Assembly: GCA_017475045.1 (NCBI GenBank)
Contig: JAFVGH010000055.1
Coordinates: 1-64,000 of the forward strand
DNA: 64,000 nucleotides
Reading direction: 5' to 3'
Source: Fibrobacter sp.
GTDB lineage: Bacteria > Fibrobacterota > Fibrobacteria > Fibrobacterales > Fibrobacteraceae
This document shows positions 1 to 8,626 of this stretch, piece after piece (positions within the stretch are counted from its first letter, which is position 1; every line of letters starts with the position of its first letter). The notes beneath the pieces were generated by a model. That model was given only the letters and a program-made list of their open reading frames with translations. It did no database searches and was not told the DNA's origin. Position numbers and translations under genes: made by a program.

Positions 1-597
1 CTCCAGAAGGAAATCGAGGACTTGCAGAATTTCGCACGCAAGCTTTACCCGGACGCAAAGGTGACTGCCGTAGGAAACTTGCCGCAGTTCACCGCCATGC
101 AGCAGTACCTGGAAGTGGGCCAGATGACGTCGTTCCTGATTTCTGTAGTCATCGTGGCTGTCCTTTTGATGATCGTTTTCGGCAGCATTCGCACGGGCCT
201 TATCGGCATGATTCCGAACATTGCGCCGGGCATTTTCGTGGGCGGTTACCTTGGACTCACGGACATTCCGCTTGACATGATGACGGCGACACTCATCCCG
301 ATGATTATCGGCCTTTCCGTTGACGATACGATTCATTTTATCAACCACGGGCATGTGGAATTCGACCGTACCCGCGATTACCGCGAATCGATTCTCAACG
401 TGTTCCGCACGGCGGGCCCGGCTCTCGTGATGACGACAATTATCATAGTGGCGACATTTGCGGGCTTTACCACCTCGGCCGCAACGCAAATGTTCAACTT
501 TGGCTTCGTGGTGTTCGTGGGCCTTGTCTCGGCATTGCTCGCCGACCTGTTCGTGACACCGCTTTTAATCAAGAAATTCAAGATTTTTGGAAAATAG
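1..597 (+). CDS. RND/MMPL-family exporter, C-terminal part
   Basis: The gene enters from the left edge, so only its last 198 or so residues are seen. The frame is open from base 1. The visible part has about five hydrophobic segments and the segment GLSVDDTIHF, typical of the RND superfamily, where acidic residues in the membrane carry protons. It resembles the second membrane half of MMPL-type lipid or hydrophobe exporters, with a short cytoplasmic tail ending in KKFKIFGK. The next gene starts 9 bases after the stop, so it is probably co-transcribed with the LolA-like and barrel genes. That gene order is familiar for export of lipid-like molecules to the outer membrane. The substrate is unknown. 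Confidence 0.85.
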   Translation, partial: LQKEIEDLQNFARKLYPDAKVTAVGNLPQFTAMQQYLEVGQMTSFLISVVIVAVLLMIVFGSIRTGLIGMIPNIAPGIFVGGYLGLTDIPLDMMTATLIPMIIGLSVDDTIHFINHGHVEFDRTRDYRESILNVFRTAGPALVMTTIIIVATFAGFTTSAATQMFNFGFVVFVGLVSALLADLFVTPLLIKKFKIFGK

Positions 598-606
598 GAG
601 TATCTT

Positions 607-1389
607 ATGAGCATGAAAATTGCAAAAACCGCCGCGACAATTGTTGTCGCATTGAGCGCCATGGTGTGCGCAGAAACATTAACCGGCCGCGACATTGTGC
701 AAAAGGTGCACGACCGCCCCGATGGCGACACGCGTAGTTCCGAGCTTTCGATGACGCTCGTAAACAAGAGTGGCAGCAAGCGCGAACGCAAGATTACCTC
801 GTTCGCGATGGACGTAGGCAAGGACACCAAACAGATTATGTTCTTCCGCTACCCCAACGACGTAAAGGGCACGGGATTCCTGACGGTCGATTACGACGAC
901 ATCAACAAGGATGACGACAAGTGGCTTTACCTGCCCGCCATGAAAAAGACTCGCCGCATTAGCGGAAAGAGTTCCAAGACGGATTACTTTATGGGATCCG
1001 ACTTTACCTATGACGATGTGGGCCAGCGCAACATTGACGAAGATACACATACATTCGTGCGCGAAGAAAAGGTCGATGGTGTAGACTGCTGGGTCGTAGA
1101 ATCCGTACCCAAGAAGAGCGACGAAATCTTCTCGAAGAAAATCATGTGGATCCGCAAGGACTGCCTGATTGCCGCCAAGGTGGAATACTACGACAAGCTC
1201 GGCAAACTGCACCGTTTGCTGAAGGTCGAAAACGTGGTTCAGGTGGATGGTTTCTGGGCCATCGGCAAGATGACCATGGAAAACGTGCAGGCCAACCACA
1301 AGACGCTCCTTGAATTCGGCGATATCAAGTTCAACATCTCGCTTGACGCGAAGACATTCACCGTACCGCGCCTGGAAAGAGGACTGTAA
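607..1389 (+). CDS. LolA-like outer-membrane lipoprotein-sorting family protein
   Basis: A 260-residue secreted protein with a Sec signal peptide ending near residues 20-22 (AMVCA). The mature part fits the LolA-like fold found next to MMPL exporters: a curved beta sheet that carries lipid. The stretch [26 protein letters not shown] is split here only for mention: its core RRISG and MGSDFTYDD are characteristic of this family. The start ATG at 607 follows GGAG at 597-600. It lies between the exporter end and an outer-membrane barrel, so it probably bridges them in the periplasm. Family assignment is firm. The cargo is inferred only as lipid-like. Confidence 0.8.
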   Translation: MSMKIAKTAATIVVALSAMVCAETLTGRDIVQKVHDRPDGDTRSSELSMTLVNKSGSKRERKITSFAMDVGKDTKQIMFFRYPNDVKGTGFLTVDYDDINKDDDKWLYLPAMKKTRRISGKSSKTDYFMGSDFTYDDVGQRNIDEDTHTFVREEKVDGVDCWVVESVPKKSDEIFSKKIMWIRKDCLIAAKVEYYDKLGKLHRLLKVENVVQVDGFWAIGKMTMENVQANHKTLLEFGDIKFNISLDAKTFTVPRLERGL

Positions 1390-1417
1390 TAGTGGCTAGT
1401 GGTTGGTGGTTAGTGAT
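1390..1417 (+). repeat. Degenerate heptanucleotide array A
   Basis: Four consecutive 7-base units close to TAGTGGT (TAGTGGC, TAGTGGT, TGGTGGT, TAGTGAT) run from the gap after the LolA-like stop into the start of the next gene. The array supplies the GTG start and the Trp-Trp of its signal peptide. Similar 7-base arrays with other unit sequences occur near 29162, 41229 and 54874. Confidence 0.7.
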
Positions 1418-2603
1418 TGGGGCGGCCGCTGTCGCAGCCTTCGCCCAAGATTCCCCGTTTCAATTCAACGGGTTCGTGGATACGTATCACGCGGTGCAGA
1501 CGGAACATCCGCACGACTTTACAACGTCGCGGACGCGCTTGCGTGCAGAACTTCGCGTGGATTACGAGAACGCTTACCTGTTCACCAGCCTGAACGGCGT
1601 GCACAACAGCATTCTCGAAGACCGCACCGGAGTTCAGTTGCAAGAAGCGTATTTTAACTACCAGAATGACTTCGTGGAAATCAAGGCAGGCCGCCAGATT
1701 GTGGTATGGGGCGTTGCCGACGGGCTTCGCGTCACCGACCTGATTTCGCCTGTAGACTACACTGAATTCATGTCCAGCGATTACGATGACATGCGCATGG
1801 CTGTTGACGGATTCCGCATCAAGTACCCCGGCGAGCGTGTCAATGCCGAAATCGTTTACGTGCCCGTGCCGCGATATTTCCAGATGCCCATGCAAGAAGA
1901 AAACCCCTGGCGTCCTGAATTGCCCGAAAAAGCAAGCGTCGATTTTCCGGAAGGTCCCGACGCCAAATTCAAGAACGGCGACTTCGGAACTCGCGTTTCG
2001 TTTTTCCTCTCGAATCTAGACTTCTCTATCTCGGCGCTCCATACGCATAACCAGTCGCCCGTTACGGTTGCTGGCTACGACCCTGTCAAGGATTCCATTG
2101 TCATCCACGGCATTCACGAAACCATGACCATGATCGGTGGCGACCTCTCGATGCCTGTCGGCGAATTCGTACTCCGTGCCGAAATCGCAGAATACTTCGG
2201 CGAAGCGCTCGGTTACGCAAGCAACCTCGATTACGCCCGCAAGAACACCTTCAATGCGCTCGGTGGAATCGACTGGTACGCCGGCGACAACTGGACTTTC
2301 ATGGTGCAGTACTTACACAAGTACATCGCTGACTATTCGGACGAATTGGCTGCCGAAAAGAACAGTTCCGAAATGACGTTCCGTATTTCGAAGGAACTCC
2401 TGAACAACACGCTTAAGCTTTCGCTCTACGGCATGTTCGACATCGACAACCTCGCTTATTACGCACGCGTTTCGAACGATTACTCCGTCACCGACCAGGT
2501 AATGATTTCGCTCGGTTACGACCACTTTGGCGGTAAACGCGGGCAACTCGCAGGCTACGACAAGAATCGCGAAGTCTGGGCTAAAGCGAAGTATTATTTC
2601 TAA
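1392..2603 (+). CDS. Outer-membrane beta-barrel protein (DUF1302-like)
   Basis: A 403-residue protein with a signal peptide (cleavage likely after AFAQ, near residue 19) and amphipathic beta strands, ending in the terminal aromatic pattern AKYYF used for barrel assembly. It resembles barrels encoded beside LolA-like proteins and MMPL exporters. The start is GTG at 1392, two bases after the preceding stop. The first ten codons (MASGWWLVIG) come from a degenerate seven-base tandem array, so the signal peptide begins inside a repeat. It converges with the ABC ATPase gene on the other strand, with a 4-base overlap of stop codons. Likely role: outer-membrane exit or acceptor of the export set. Confidence 0.75.
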   Translation: MASGWWLVIGAAAVAAFAQDSPFQFNGFVDTYHAVQTEHPHDFTTSRTRLRAELRVDYENAYLFTSLNGVHNSILEDRTGVQLQEAYFNYQNDFVEIKAGRQIVVWGVADGLRVTDLISPVDYTEFMSSDYDDMRMAVDGFRIKYPGERVNAEIVYVPVPRYFQMPMQEENPWRPELPEKASVDFPEGPDAKFKNGDFGTRVSFFLSNLDFSISALHTHNQSPVTVAGYDPVKDSIVIHGIHETMTMIGGDLSMPVGEFVLRAEIAEYFGEALGYASNLDYARKNTFNALGGIDWYAGDNWTFMVQYLHKYIADYSDELAAEKNSSEMTFRISKELLNNTLKLSLYGMFDIDNLAYYARVSNDYSVTDQVMISLGYDHFGGKRGQLAGYDKNREVWAKAKYYF

Positions 2604-4096
2604 TTGGATTCCGTCATCGAGCAAATGAGCCGTTCCCAGTTTCCATGCAACGGGTATTGTTCGGCGATCTTGCCGTGATCCATGCGTATAACACTGTCGC
2701 AACAGTTTAGAATGAATTCGGGGTCGTGAGTAATCACGAGTAGCGTTTTTCCGGTGGCTGCTAATTTCTGGAGGGATGCCGATACGGAAAGCATTTGTCT
2801 ATAGTCAAGGCCACTGGTGGGTTCATCAAATACGACAATTTCGCGACCGCTAGAAACGCCACTACCGATTGCGACACGCTGTTTTTGCCCACCCGAAAGC
2901 GCCATCGGGTGGCAGCTAGCGTAATCTTTCAGGTTAAGCCTTTCAAGGATTTCAAGGGTGGCTTTTTCATCTTGCGGATTCATGCCCAGCAAGATTTCGT
3001 CAAGGACGCTTTCTGTAAACAGTTGGTGGTTTACATCCTGCATAATCAAGTACGCTCCGTACTTACGCGCCTTACGTTTTTGTCGCCAAGTTCCGCGAAG
3101 CCCGCATAGCACCTGGGCCAACGTTGATTTTCCGGCACCATTATGGCCGATAATGGCGGTGATTTGATTGCGGGGGAGTGAAAGCACCGGAATATCTAAA
3201 ACAGTAAATTTGCGATTGTAGGCGAAATGAAGGTCGCGGAAGGTGAGCGCTTCGGCAGGAGATTGCTTCCCCTGAAACGAGTTCAGGGTCGCAACGACAC
3301 ATTTCTTGTCATGCCCGCGCAGGCGGGCATCTTCTGTTTCACCTAGTTGTTTCAAGTTCATGCAGCGCAGGCCGAGACTTGCCGCATATTCCGGGCCTTT
3401 CGACTCAAGCTCGACAGGAGTCCATTCGTGTGCAATGCGGCCGTCTTTTACATAGCAAATCCGGTCCGCGATTTCGCGCAGGTAATGGATGCGGTGTTCC
3501 ACGATAATGACGGTCTTGCCGCGAGATTTCCAGAACTTGATGATTTCGGCGAGGTCTGCGACTGTTTTCAAGTCAAGATTAGCCGAGGGTTCGTCAAGAA
3601 CGAAAATTTCCGGATCGGTCGCAGAGACCGAGGCGCAGGCGATTTTCTGCTTTTCCCCGCCAGAAAGGTGGAAGATATTTCGGCCCGCCAAATGTTCTAT
3701 GTGGAATTCCTTCACGATGCGATTCACGCGTTCCCTGATTTCTTCCGGATCCATCCCCAAGTTTTCGCAGCCAAAGGCGATTTCACTGTCGGTATCGATA
3801 TTGAAAAACTGCGAACGCGGATTCTGAAAAACGGAGCCCACATGTCTTGAAATTTCGGCAAGCGTCATATCGGCGGTATTCTTGTCGTCGAGCAATACGT
3901 CGCCCGACATCGTTCCCGATTGATAAAGCGGAATAAGCCCGTTGATTAGCTTAGAAATGGTTGTCTTACCGCAGCCAGATTCACCTACAAGCACAACGCA
4001 TTCGCCAGACTTGATTTCAAAATTCAAGTTTCTGATGATGGCGTCGTCCAGGGATTCCGTGTAGGAGAAGGAAACGTTTTTTAATGCAATAGTCAT
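2600..4096 (-). CDS. ECF transporter duplicated ATPase (two ABC ATPase domains)
   Basis: A 498-residue protein with two ABC ATPase domains. Domain 1 has Walker A GESGCGKTT, signature LSGGEKQ and Walker B FVLDEPSANLD. Domain 2 has GHNGAGKST, LSGGQKQ and VVFDEPTSGLD. Fused pairs like this power group-I or group-II ECF importers. The start is the ATG at 4096, giving MTIALKNVSFSY. A longer reading to 4138 would run through a palindromic repeat and is rejected. The linker between the domains, roughly residues 255-276, is encoded by two adjacent palindromes (3270-3330), an insertion of repeat DNA into the gene. It is the last gene of the feoA-feoB-S-T-A operon. Confidence 0.88.
   Translation of the reverse strand: MTIALKNVSFSYTESLDDAIIRNLNFEIKSGECVVLVGESGCGKTTISKLINGLIPLYQSGTMSGDVLLDDKNTADMTLAEISRHVGSVFQNPRSQFFNIDTDSEIAFGCENLGMDPEEIRERVNRIVKEFHIEHLAGRNIFHLSGGEKQKIACASVSATDPEIFVLDEPSANLDLKTVADLAEIIKFWKSRGKTVIIVEHRIHYLREIADRICYVKDGRIAHEWTPVELESKGPEYAASLGLRCMNLKQLGETEDARLRGHDKKCVVATLNSFQGKQSPAEALTFRDLHFAYNRKFTVLDIPVLSLPRNQITAIIGHNGAGKSTLAQVLCGLRGTWRQKRKARKYGAYLIMQDVNHQLFTESVLDEILLGMNPQDEKATLEILERLNLKDYASCHPMALSGGQKQRVAIGSGVSSGREIVVFDEPTSGLDYRQMLSVSASLQKLAATGKTLLVITHDPEFILNCCDSVIRMDHGKIAEQYPLHGNWERLICSMTESN
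3309..3331 (+). repeat. GTCAT-ATC palindrome inside the ECF ATPase gene
   Basis: ATGCCCGC and GCGGGCAT flank a GCAG loop, bounded by GTC on the left and C on the right. A second palindrome, CCCTGAA-ACGAG-TTCAGGG, lies at 3270-3288. On the coding (minus) strand both are translated in frame as the linker between the two ATPase domains. Confidence 0.8.
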
Positions 4097-4111
4097 TTCT
4101 AACAAGCAGGG

Positions 4112-4136
4112 AGATTCCCGCCTTCGCGGGGATGAC
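4112..4136 (-). repeat. GTCAT-ATC palindrome between ecfT and ecfA
   Basis: Read on the minus strand it is GTCATCCCCGC-GAAG-GCGGGAATC, filling most of the 42-base gap between the T-component stop and the ATPase start. No clear Shine-Dalgarno sequence precedes the ATPase start, so the element may influence translation or message stability. Confidence 0.75.
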
Positions 4137-4138
4137 AA

Positions 4139-4825
4139 TTAAGGGACTGACCGAGAACAGAATAAAGCTACAACAGCCAAACAATAAACAAACACAACAA
4201 CATCTTGAACATGGAACCCGATTTTGACCATGCAACTGCGTATCGTTTCTGGAGAAAGTCCGCGCGTCGTCGCCGCTACCGAAAGTTCGTCACCGATTTT
4301 CGTAAGCGACACCAACAGCGGAATGAGCCTGTATTCCAGAATGGTAAGCGGGTTCTTCATTGTCCGCAGGCTGAACAGGCGAATGCCCCGCATGTGCATT
4401 GCATTCCCGATATCGCGGGCTTCGTCAAATACGGTCGGAAAAAAGCGAATCATCACCGCCAAGGGGATCGTTATCTTGTTTGGCATGTGCATCCGCGACA
4501 TTCCGGCCATGAACTCATTCACCTTGGTGGTTGAAATCACATAGTAGAGCAACACGCAAATCGGCATGCATCGATACAGAAAGAACATGGGAGCCGTAAC
4601 GAATGTACCGAAGAGCCCGAAATTTTGCCCCTTGAGCTGATAAAAGAGGAATGCCGCCACGACATAACTCAAAGCGAATAGAAGCACGAAGCGGATCTTG
4701 CGTTCGGCAATCAGCAACACCGTAGGGAGTGCTGCCATCGTAAGGCTAATATAGAGAGGTGCCGAAAAGAGAATGGTATTGGCGACTACAGCTATAAAAA
4801 GTTTTGTTCTGGGGTCGAGTTTCAC
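4139..4825 (-). CDS. ECF transporter transmembrane T component
   Basis: A 228-residue, mostly hydrophobic protein with five or six membrane segments. It carries the two coupling motifs of EcfT proteins in the cytoplasmic helices: MHMRGI (near residue 145) and AATTRGL (near residue 188), the x-R-G motifs that dock into the ATPases. Its start overlaps the stop of the S-component gene by 4 bases (ATGA), implying translational coupling. It would hold the substrate-specific S component and transmit ATP-driven movement. The family is clear. The symbol is left blank because the transporter is not a shared housekeeping ECF module. Confidence 0.88.
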   Translation of the reverse strand: MKLDPRTKLFIAVVANTILFSAPLYISLTMAALPTVLLIAERKIRFVLLFALSYVVAAFLFYQLKGQNFGLFGTFVTAPMFFLYRCMPICVLLYYVISTTKVNEFMAGMSRMHMPNKITIPLAVMIRFFPTVFDEARDIGNAMHMRGIRLFSLRTMKNPLTILEYRLIPLLVSLTKIGDELSVAATTRGLSPETIRSCMVKIGFHVQDVVVFVYCLAVVALFCSRSVP

Positions 4826-5442
4826 TTCGTGATACCGATACGCTCAAAATGTTTTTTCATGACGCGCTTGGCGATAAACGACCCAATAAAGCATCCAATA
4901 AAGCCAAGGCCGAATTCAACCACCAAGGGCCAATACGACTGCCCTAAATTTGTCATATAGGCCACATATTCTTCGTCGCACATGCTGGCGGCCAATTCCA
5001 GATACTGTTCGGTATTTGTCCACAACGGAAGAATCATCGACGAAGGCGCAATACTGATTGCCATATTTGCCAGTGTGCAACCCCAAAAACTTTTCTTGCT
5101 CACGTGCAATGCAATGCCCGCCAAAAGGCCGCCTAAAACCGACATGGCGATAATCGTCCAGTCATGCCCTGTCAGGAACATGACCATGCCGAATAAGAAG
5201 CAGAACAAAGTGCAGCACAATAGCGGGCGGTCGATTTTTGCGAAGAATACGAACACAGGAATGCTCGCCACAAGCCCTACCAGCCCACAAACGACAACGA
5301 TAAAGACCGGAATATACCCGATAAACGCCACCAAAAAGCTAATGATTACGTAGAGAGCACCAGAAATGCCCACGTTCACTAAATCACGGACCAAGGTGTT
5401 CGAAGATTTTTTTCCAGTCGTTCTGACATTACTCATATACAC
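4822..5442 (-). CDS. ECF transporter S component, MptD/Trep_Strep-like
   Basis: A 206-residue membrane protein with about six predicted helices, the right size for an S component. The sequence resembles the Trep_Strep/MptD group, whose substrate is not established to my knowledge. The start is ATG at 5442 or the second Met at 5436. It sits 12 bases after feoB and overlaps ecfT by 4 bases. Co-transcription with feoAB points to iron, another metal or a metal-binding cofactor such as a tetrapyrrole, but that is inference from position only. A vitamin substrate cannot be excluded. Confidence 0.75.
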   Translation of the reverse strand: MYMSNVRTTGKKSSNTLVRDLVNVGISGALYVIISFLVAFIGYIPVFIVVVCGLVGLVASIPVFVFFAKIDRPLLCCTLFCFLFGMVMFLTGHDWTIIAMSVLGGLLAGIALHVSKKSFWGCTLANMAISIAPSSMILPLWTNTEQYLELAASMCDEEYVAYMTNLGQSYWPLVVEFGLGFIGCFIGSFIAKRVMKKHFERIGITK

Positions 5443-5454
5443 AAATCCTTTTTT

Positions 5455-7494
5455 TTAGAAAATCAGCAATCCGATGTGGTAGCCGATAAAGGCGAGTCCA
5501 AGAGAAAGCGCCAAATAATACCCCATAATGGTGGCCAGCCACTTGAACGAACCGGCCTCACGGTAGGTAGTGCCCATCGCCAGCACGCAGGGAACGTTGA
5601 ACATCGATGCAAATAGGAACGCGAGCGCTTCGGGCTTGGTGATGGCACTTGCAAGTGCTTCGCCCAAGTTTTCGCTTGCAGCCACGCGGGTCACAAGCGA
5701 GAACGCCTCGCTGGTATGGTTGAAAAGCGTGCTCATGATACCGAGCGAAGCTTCCTTACTGAACATACCGCCCAGATACGACACGAAAAGTTCCCAGCGC
5801 ATTCCGAAGAACACCGTCACGGGCTCAATCGCATTGCCAATCTTGTACAGGAGCGTATTTTCCACATTTCCGTCGCCTGCGTAAGAGAGCGCCCAGAAAA
5901 GGGCAGCCACCATCAGGATCATCTTCAAGGCCTTCTTGAAAATGCCCCAAGTGCTGCGCCCCACCATCGCAGCAATCATCTTCCAATGCGGCTTGTGATA
6001 CGGCGGGAGTTCCATAATCATGCCCACGCGTTCATTCTGCGGGACAAGTTTTTTGCCGAACAGGCGCGAAGACAGGTAGAAACTGGCGAAAATCAGTGCC
6101 ACATAGCCGATGCCGAACAGCGGAGCCGCTGACCCGAAGAATGTAGACGCCAGGAACAGCACCACCGCCACCTTGCTCCCGCACGGAATCGCCCACAACA
6201 GAACGAGCGCAAGCAAGCGTTGCCCGCGGGTATCGAGCACGCGCGTGCCGCAAACCGCACCCGCCGTGCAGCCAATTCCGGAGAACAACGGCATAATCGC
6301 CTTGCCCTGCAAACTGAGGCGAGAAAGCCAGTTGTCAAACGCATACGAGAAACGCGCCATATAGCCGATTTCTTCGAGGATGCGGAAAACGAAAATGATG
6401 GCGAAAATGAAACTCGTCATACAAATTGTGATGCAAGTTCCACCGACAAGCACCAAGTTGATGAACGAAATCACTACGGGCCAGACGCCAAGTGCGTCAC
6501 CAATATGTTCTACGAGCGATTGCAATACAGGCTGCATTCCAAAGCCGATTCCCATGCCCGGGAACGCGAGAATCATACATGCAATCAGCGATACAACCAT
6601 GATGCCGAAAGCAAAGAACTTGCCCTTGATATGGTGCGTTGCGATGCGGTCCCATTTGCTGAAAACCTTCTCGATGGACTTGGGCGTCGCCGATTCACGC
6701 GCAATCTTCGAAACCCAGCGGTACTTGGCCTCGCCGGTGAGAATACCGCCGTCACGCCCTTCTTCGCTATCGAGAATCGCGCCAATCGCATTTTTACGGG
6801 CGAACGGAAGCATTTCATTCACCACACCGCAAATGAGCTTGTCTTTTTCGAGAAGCTTTTCTGCAATCCATATTTTTTCGCACACGCCGTATTCAAAATC
6901 GCCGAGGGCAGCTTCGATGCGGCTTATGACATCTTCTCCTTCCTTTTTTTCGCCTACGAGTTCCTCACGCAAGCTGCCACTATCAAGGCAAATGGGTGTC
7001 TTGATGGCCGAAACCATCTTCTTGAAAAATTCAGGATAACGTTCCGTTTCAGCCGCGCTGAAACCGAGCACAGGAATGCCGAGGCGCTTTTCAATCGCAG
7101 CCGCGTCAATCTTCTTGCCCGCCGCTTCGGCCACATCCATCATGTTGAGTACCAACATCACGGGCTTGCGAATGCCTACAAAATCTGCCAACATGTAAAG
7201 GCTGCGTTCCAGCTGCGACGCATCTACCAGAATGCACACGAGATCTGCCTTGCCACTCTGAATGTAGTCGCGCGTGACGACTTCTTCTTCGGAATTCGCC
7301 GAAAGTCCGTAACTGCCCGGAAGGTCAATTACTTTATACGTCGTGCCGTCAAAAACAAATTCACCTTCGGCCTGTTCCACCGTTTTGCCGGGCCAGTTGC
7401 CCACGCGCTGGTGAAGTCCCGTAAGGTTGTTAAAAAGCGTCGATTTACCAGAATTGGGTTGCCCGAGCAAGGCAATAGTCTTGATTTCGCTCAT
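5455..7494 (-). CDS. feoB: Ferrous iron transporter FeoB (copy 1)
   Basis: A 679-residue FeoB of usual length. The N-terminal G domain has G1 GQPNSGKS (11-18), the FeoB signature HQRVGNWPG (28-36), G3 DLPG (57-60) and the G4-type NMMD. The membrane half contains GIGCTAGAVCGTR and MELPPYHKP, both typical of FeoB, and ends with about ten hydrophobic segments. It moves Fe2+ across the inner membrane. feoA lies 2 bases upstream and the ECF S gene 12 bases downstream, all on the minus strand. A second, much longer FeoB is encoded at 13277-16207, so this cell has at least two ferrous systems. Confidence 0.95.
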   Translation of the reverse strand: MSEIKTIALLGQPNSGKSTLFNNLTGLHQRVGNWPGKTVEQAEGEFVFDGTTYKVIDLPGSYGLSANSEEEVVTRDYIQSGKADLVCILVDASQLERSLYMLADFVGIRKPVMLVLNMMDVAEAAGKKIDAAAIEKRLGIPVLGFSAAETERYPEFFKKMVSAIKTPICLDSGSLREELVGEKKEGEDVISRIEAALGDFEYGVCEKIWIAEKLLEKDKLICGVVNEMLPFARKNAIGAILDSEEGRDGGILTGEAKYRWVSKIARESATPKSIEKVFSKWDRIATHHIKGKFFAFGIMVVSLIACMILAFPGMGIGFGMQPVLQSLVEHIGDALGVWPVVISFINLVLVGGTCITICMTSFIFAIIFVFRILEEIGYMARFSYAFDNWLSRLSLQGKAIMPLFSGIGCTAGAVCGTRVLDTRGQRLLALVLLWAIPCGSKVAVVLFLASTFFGSAAPLFGIGYVALIFASFYLSSRLFGKKLVPQNERVGMIMELPPYHKPHWKMIAAMVGRSTWGIFKKALKMILMVAALFWALSYAGDGNVENTLLYKIGNAIEPVTVFFGMRWELFVSYLGGMFSKEASLGIMSTLFNHTSEAFSLVTRVAASENLGEALASAITKPEALAFLFASMFNVPCVLAMGTTYREAGSFKWLATIMGYYLALSLGLAFIGYHIGLLIF

Positions 7495-7496
7495 TT

Positions 7497-7745
7497 TTAC
7501 GACTCCACCTTGACAAAAATCTGTGAACTTTCCTTATGATTGACGGCGATAACCGTATCGCGACAAAAAACAAGCACCGGCGAGCGCCCGTCGTTCTTGA
7601 GGAGTGTTAAGGCAGAACCCGGCGTAAGTCCGATAGAAACAATTCTTGAAATAAAGCGGGAATCGCCCTCGATCTGGGCGACGGTCCCACAACGATTCTC
7701 GCTCATTTCGGCGAGTTTAATGGTGTTTTCAGGTTCTTTTGGCAT
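7497..7745 (-). CDS. feoA: FeoA-domain protein (copy 1)
   Basis: An 82-residue SH3-like FeoA protein, starting MPKEPENTIKLAEM and carrying the usual GLTPGSALTLL segment. It is thought to assist FeoB in the cytoplasm. It is the first gene of a five-gene minus-strand operon. The start codon is only about 30 bases from a long inverted repeat in the gap shared with tonB. FeoA 2 is quite different, with a Cys-rich N terminus, so the two pairs are not recent copies. Confidence 0.92.
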   Translation of the reverse strand: MPKEPENTIKLAEMSENRCGTVAQIEGDSRFISRIVSIGLTPGSALTLLKNDGRSPVLVFCRDTVIAVNHKESSQIFVKVES

Positions 7746-7775
7746 GTGCCAAAGGTAGATTCGGGGGCAAAAAAG

Positions 7776-7817
7776 TTCTACTCCAAATGGATTTTCAAAA
7801 AACCGTTTGGAGTAGAA
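7776..7817. promoter_or_regulatory. Long inverted repeat between feoA and tonB
   Basis: TTCTACTCCAAATGG (7776-7790) and CCGTTTGGAGTAGAA (7803-7817) form a 15-bp stem with one G-T pair and a 12-base A-rich loop. It lies in the 106-bp gap between two divergent starts. It could be an operator acting on both promoters or a stem at the 5' end of one message. The flanking T-runs are weak, so a terminator is less likely. Confidence 0.6.
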
Positions 7818-7851
7818 TTTTTACGCTAAAAAACCTCAATTTGCCCATCAA

Positions 7852-8589
7852 ATGAGCGTTACCCCTGAAATAATGCCGATTTTTGAACCAAATCGCAAAA
7901 ATCCCTATTCCGCATTCACCATGCGGCGGGTATTTTGCGTGGGCATTATTATCGCTATTTTGCTGCATGCAGGCTTTTACGCCTGGGGGTTCTTGAAGCG
8001 TACGCAGGTGGTTACGACCCGCGAAGATGCTGAAGTGATTCATGTAGAGCGTTTACTGCTCCAACCACCTCCGCCACCACCTGAAGTCAAAAAAATTGTC
8101 AAAAAAGTGGTCCGGGCAAAGATTATTCCGAATATTGTACAAGACTCTGTGCCAGAACCTGAACCCGAGCCAGAACCGGAACCGATTATGGTTACAGACG
8201 CTGCACCCATCGAGCCTGTTGTCGAACCTGCTCCAGAGCCTGTCGCGCCCCCACCGCCTCCTCCGCCACCGCCAAAACCTTCAAAGGATTCCCTGATGAA
8301 GGTGACAAAAGCGTACCTTATCGGGCTTTCCAAGGCATTCGAAAAGCAAAAAGACTACCCTGCTACAGCCCGCCGCTTAAAGCAAGAGGGCACAGTTCGC
8401 GTACAATTTACAGTCGCCAAAGACGGGAGCATCAGCGGAGCAACCGTCTCTAAACCTTGCCCTTATTCCTCGCTAAACGAGAGTGCCCTTGCCGCCGTGC
8501 AGGCCGTGCCAAAGTTTGACCCAATTCCAACAGTGCTCGGAAAAGAAACATGGAAAATGGAGATTCCGATCAAGTATAACCTTCACTAA
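7852..8589 (+). CDS. tonB: TonB-family energy transducer
   Basis: A 245-residue protein: a short cytoplasmic tail, one membrane helix near residues 24-46, and a long periplasmic Pro-rich arm with a PPPPPP block, an acidic Glu-Pro repeat and a nine-Pro block. The C-terminal TonB domain (about 155-245) has the family signature YPATARRLKQEGTVRVQF. It links the inner-membrane motor ExbBD to outer-membrane receptors. exbB and exbD follow directly. No TonB-dependent receptor is present in the window. The start at 7852 has a poor Shine-Dalgarno sequence, and the Met at 7873 or 7921 are alternatives. Confidence 0.9.
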   Translation: MSVTPEIMPIFEPNRKNPYSAFTMRRVFCVGIIIAILLHAGFYAWGFLKRTQVVTTREDAEVIHVERLLLQPPPPPPEVKKIVKKVVRAKIIPNIVQDSVPEPEPEPEPEPIMVTDAAPIEPVVEPAPEPVAPPPPPPPPPKPSKDSLMKVTKAYLIGLSKAFEKQKDYPATARRLKQEGTVRVQFTVAKDGSISGATVSKPCPYSSLNESALAAVQAVPKFDPIPTVLGKETWKMEIPIKYNLH

Positions 8590-8591
8590 AA

Positions 8592-8626
8592 AAGGAGATG
8601 CCCGCCTTCACGGGCATGACATAATA
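8592..8626 (+). promoter_or_regulatory. exbB Shine-Dalgarno with palindrome inserted before the start
   Basis: AAGGAG (8592-8597) is followed immediately by the palindrome ATGCCCG-CCTTCA-CGGGCAT (8598-8617), then GACATAATA and the ATG at 8627. In linear distance the Shine-Dalgarno is 29 bases from the start, too far. If the palindrome folds, only 9 bases remain, which is near ideal. The palindrome is a copy of the dispersed GTCAT-ATC repeat. Confidence 0.65.
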
